Part shown: in pieces, positions 22,546 through 23,701 of the stretch
How positions within the stretch are numbered: the first letter of the stretch is position 1
How the letters are laid out: each line of letters starts with the position of its first letter
Source of the DNA: JAHDCC01 sp964551835
GTDB lineage: Bacteria > Actinomycetota > Acidimicrobiia > Acidimicrobiales > SZUA-35
Assembly: GCA_964551835.1 (NCBI GenBank)
Contig: CAZKEM010000040.1
Location: forward strand, 1-23,701
Direction of reading: 5' to 3'
DNA: 23,701 bases
Notes under the pieces: model-generated
The model's database searches: none
What the model was told of the DNA's origin: nothing
Seen by the model: the letters and a program-made list of their open reading frames with translations, nothing else
Program-made: the position numbers and the translations under genes

Positions 22546-23660
22546 CGAACCGAGACCCACGCACCCGTTCGCGTGGATTGTATGGAAGCGTCGAGCACTT
22601 CTTCGGTATGGTACGCGTCGGCGAAATCTGGCCATACCGGCTCACCGAGTGTCCCCAAAATGAAGTCTCGCACTTCGATGGCGACCATGTCGTTGTAGCC
22701 GAGTCCGTGGCCGGGGCCATTGTTGAACGAGCCGTAATCTCGATGCTCAGGACTCAGAAGGATAGTGCGGAAACCTTGTCGGTCTGCTGCGTCAGATGTC
22801 GAAAATATCTTCAACTCAGACAGCCTGGACTGATCGAAAATGATGGTACCTTTGGTACCCGTGATCTCATAGCCAAGACCCATCTTTTGGCCAGGGGCGA
22901 TGCGACTAAGCTCCAGATACCCTAACGCACCAGACGTGAATCGGCAGAGAAGGTGGGTCTGGTCGTCGGTGTCGACGGCGGCAAGGCCGCCGTTACCGTC
23001 GGGGCGTTCGGTTACCACAATATTCGAGTCGGCGACGACTTGTTCGATTTCGCCGCACAGGTAGTGGGCCATGTTGATGATGTGGCAAAGATCGCCTATG
23101 GCCCCCGACCCCGCTTGAGCTTTCTGTAGCCGCCAACTGATCGGCAGTGAAGGGTCGCTCAAATAGTCTTCGATATGGGTACCGCGGAAGTGGACGACAT
23201 CGCCGATTTCGCCCGCATCGAGCATGTCTTTAGCCAGCGTGGTCGCCGGGTTTTTCATGTACGTGTAGCCCACCATGTTGGTGACCGAGCTTTGCTGGGC
23301 GGCTTGAACCATCTCAAACGCTTCTGCCTTAGATCGGCCCAGCGGCTTCTCAGACAAAATAGGTTTACCGGCAGCCAACGCCGCTAGGGCGATCTCTTTG
23401 TGAAGATGGTTGGGCGTACAATTGACGATCACATCGACGGCCGGGTCGTTGACCACCTCACGCCAATCGGCCGACCATCGCTCGAAGTGCAGCTCGTCGG
23501 CGGCCGCTTTCGCCGAAACCTCATTAGACGTCGCGACGACATGTTTGACGAGCGTGACGGGAAGGTTGAACAGCGTAGGGACCGAACCAAAAGCTAGAGC
23601 GAAACTCTTACCCATGTAGCCCGAACCAATCAGGCCGACTCGTAGGGTTGTTTGTTTCAC
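22542..23660 (-). CDS. Gfo/Idh/MocA-family oxidoreductase (possible second inositol/polyol dehydrogenase)
   Basis: An NAD(P)-dependent sugar or cyclitol dehydrogenase. The Rossmann motif GLIGSGYMGKSFALAF lies at the N terminus, VDVIVNCTPNHLHKEIALAALAAGKPI follows, and the catalytic lysine is K105 in ILSEKPLGRS. The second half has VGYTYMKNPA and GDVVHFRGTHIEDYLSDP. The segment after GSGAIG reads DLCHIINMAHYL, so Asp and His are three residues apart; the usual family pattern is D-x-x-x-H. This suggests a one-residue deletion or a divergent subfamily. The substrate is unknown; scyllo-inositol or an inositol epimer is plausible from context. It is convergent with the CoA-transferase genes, with a 4-bp overlap of ends. 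Only 41 bp lie upstream of its ATG in the window. Confidence 0.85.
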   Translation of the reverse strand: MKQTTLRVGLIGSGYMGKSFALAFGSVPTLFNLPVTLVKHVVATSNEVSAKAAADELHFERWSADWREVVNDPAVDVIVNCTPNHLHKEIALAALAAGKPILSEKPLGRSKAEAFEMVQAAQQSSVTNMVGYTYMKNPATTLAKDMLDAGEIGDVVHFRGTHIEDYLSDPSLPISWRLQKAQAGSGAIGDLCHIINMAHYLCGEIEQVVADSNIVVTERPDGNGGLAAVDTDDQTHLLCRFTSGALGYLELSRIAPGQKMGLGYEITGTKGTIIFDQSRLSELKIFSTSDAADRQGFRTILLSPEHRDYGSFNNGPGHGLGYNDMVAIEVRDFILGTLGEPVWPDFADAYHTEEVLDASIQSTRTGAWVSVR

Positions 23661-23701
23661 GCGGAATTCCCCAATATTTGAAACTGGCGGGTGACTTCGG
23701 C

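Overview
The window looks like a chromosomal segment of an actinobacterium, most likely of the class Acidimicrobiia. The pointers are a DUF3499-type protein (a family I know only from Actinobacteria), moderately high GC, many GTG starts, several genes without a clear Shine-Dalgarno sequence, and lipoproteins with a classical lipobox. The assignment is inference from gene content. I see no rRNA, tRNA, CRISPR array, insertion sequence or prophage gene.

Left part (1-4554): a compact minus-strand run reads sulfotransferase, sulfotransferase, threonine-phosphate decarboxylase (cobD), adenosylcobinamide-phosphate synthase (cbiB, cut by the left edge). Junctions are a 4-bp overlap, a 33-bp gap and a 1-bp overlap, so two PAPS-type sulfotransferases appear to be transcribed with late cobalamin genes. 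The DUF3499 gene diverges from this run across a 109-bp region holding two inverted repeats.

Middle part (4573-11000): gcvT and gcvP of the glycine cleavage system overlap by 4 bp with no gcvH between them. A thioredoxin-fold lipoprotein and a lytic-transglycosylase lipoprotein diverge from each other. A MarR-family gene follows, broken by a frameshift and an amber codon.

Right part (11016-23660): a myo-inositol catabolism and uptake island. On the minus strand a LacI-family regulator is followed by methylmalonate/malonate-semialdehyde dehydrogenase (iolA/mmsA) and a phytanoyl-CoA-dioxygenase-family oxygenase. Divergently, on the plus strand, lie a sugar-binding lipoprotein, one permease, one single-domain ATPase, iolC, a DhnA/class I-type aldolase, iolG and a 3-oxoacid CoA-transferase A/B pair. 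A second Gfo/Idh/MocA oxidoreductase faces the CoA-transferase genes tail to tail. The expected path is uptake, oxidation of inositol at C2 by IolG, later phosphorylation by IolC, aldol cleavage by the DhnA-like protein, and oxidation of malonate semialdehyde by IolA. IolE, IolD and IolB are not in the window.

The 550-bp divergent control region holds a perfect 16-bp palindrome just downstream of a plausible promoter, a degenerate second copy next to the regulator gene, and a leader of about 390 nt with possible long-range pairing. The most interesting points are the oxygenase in the regulator/iolA unit, the non-IolJ aldolase, the two-site operator with structured leader, and the sulfotransferase-cobalamin gene run. 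I found no wholly unknown multi-gene system.
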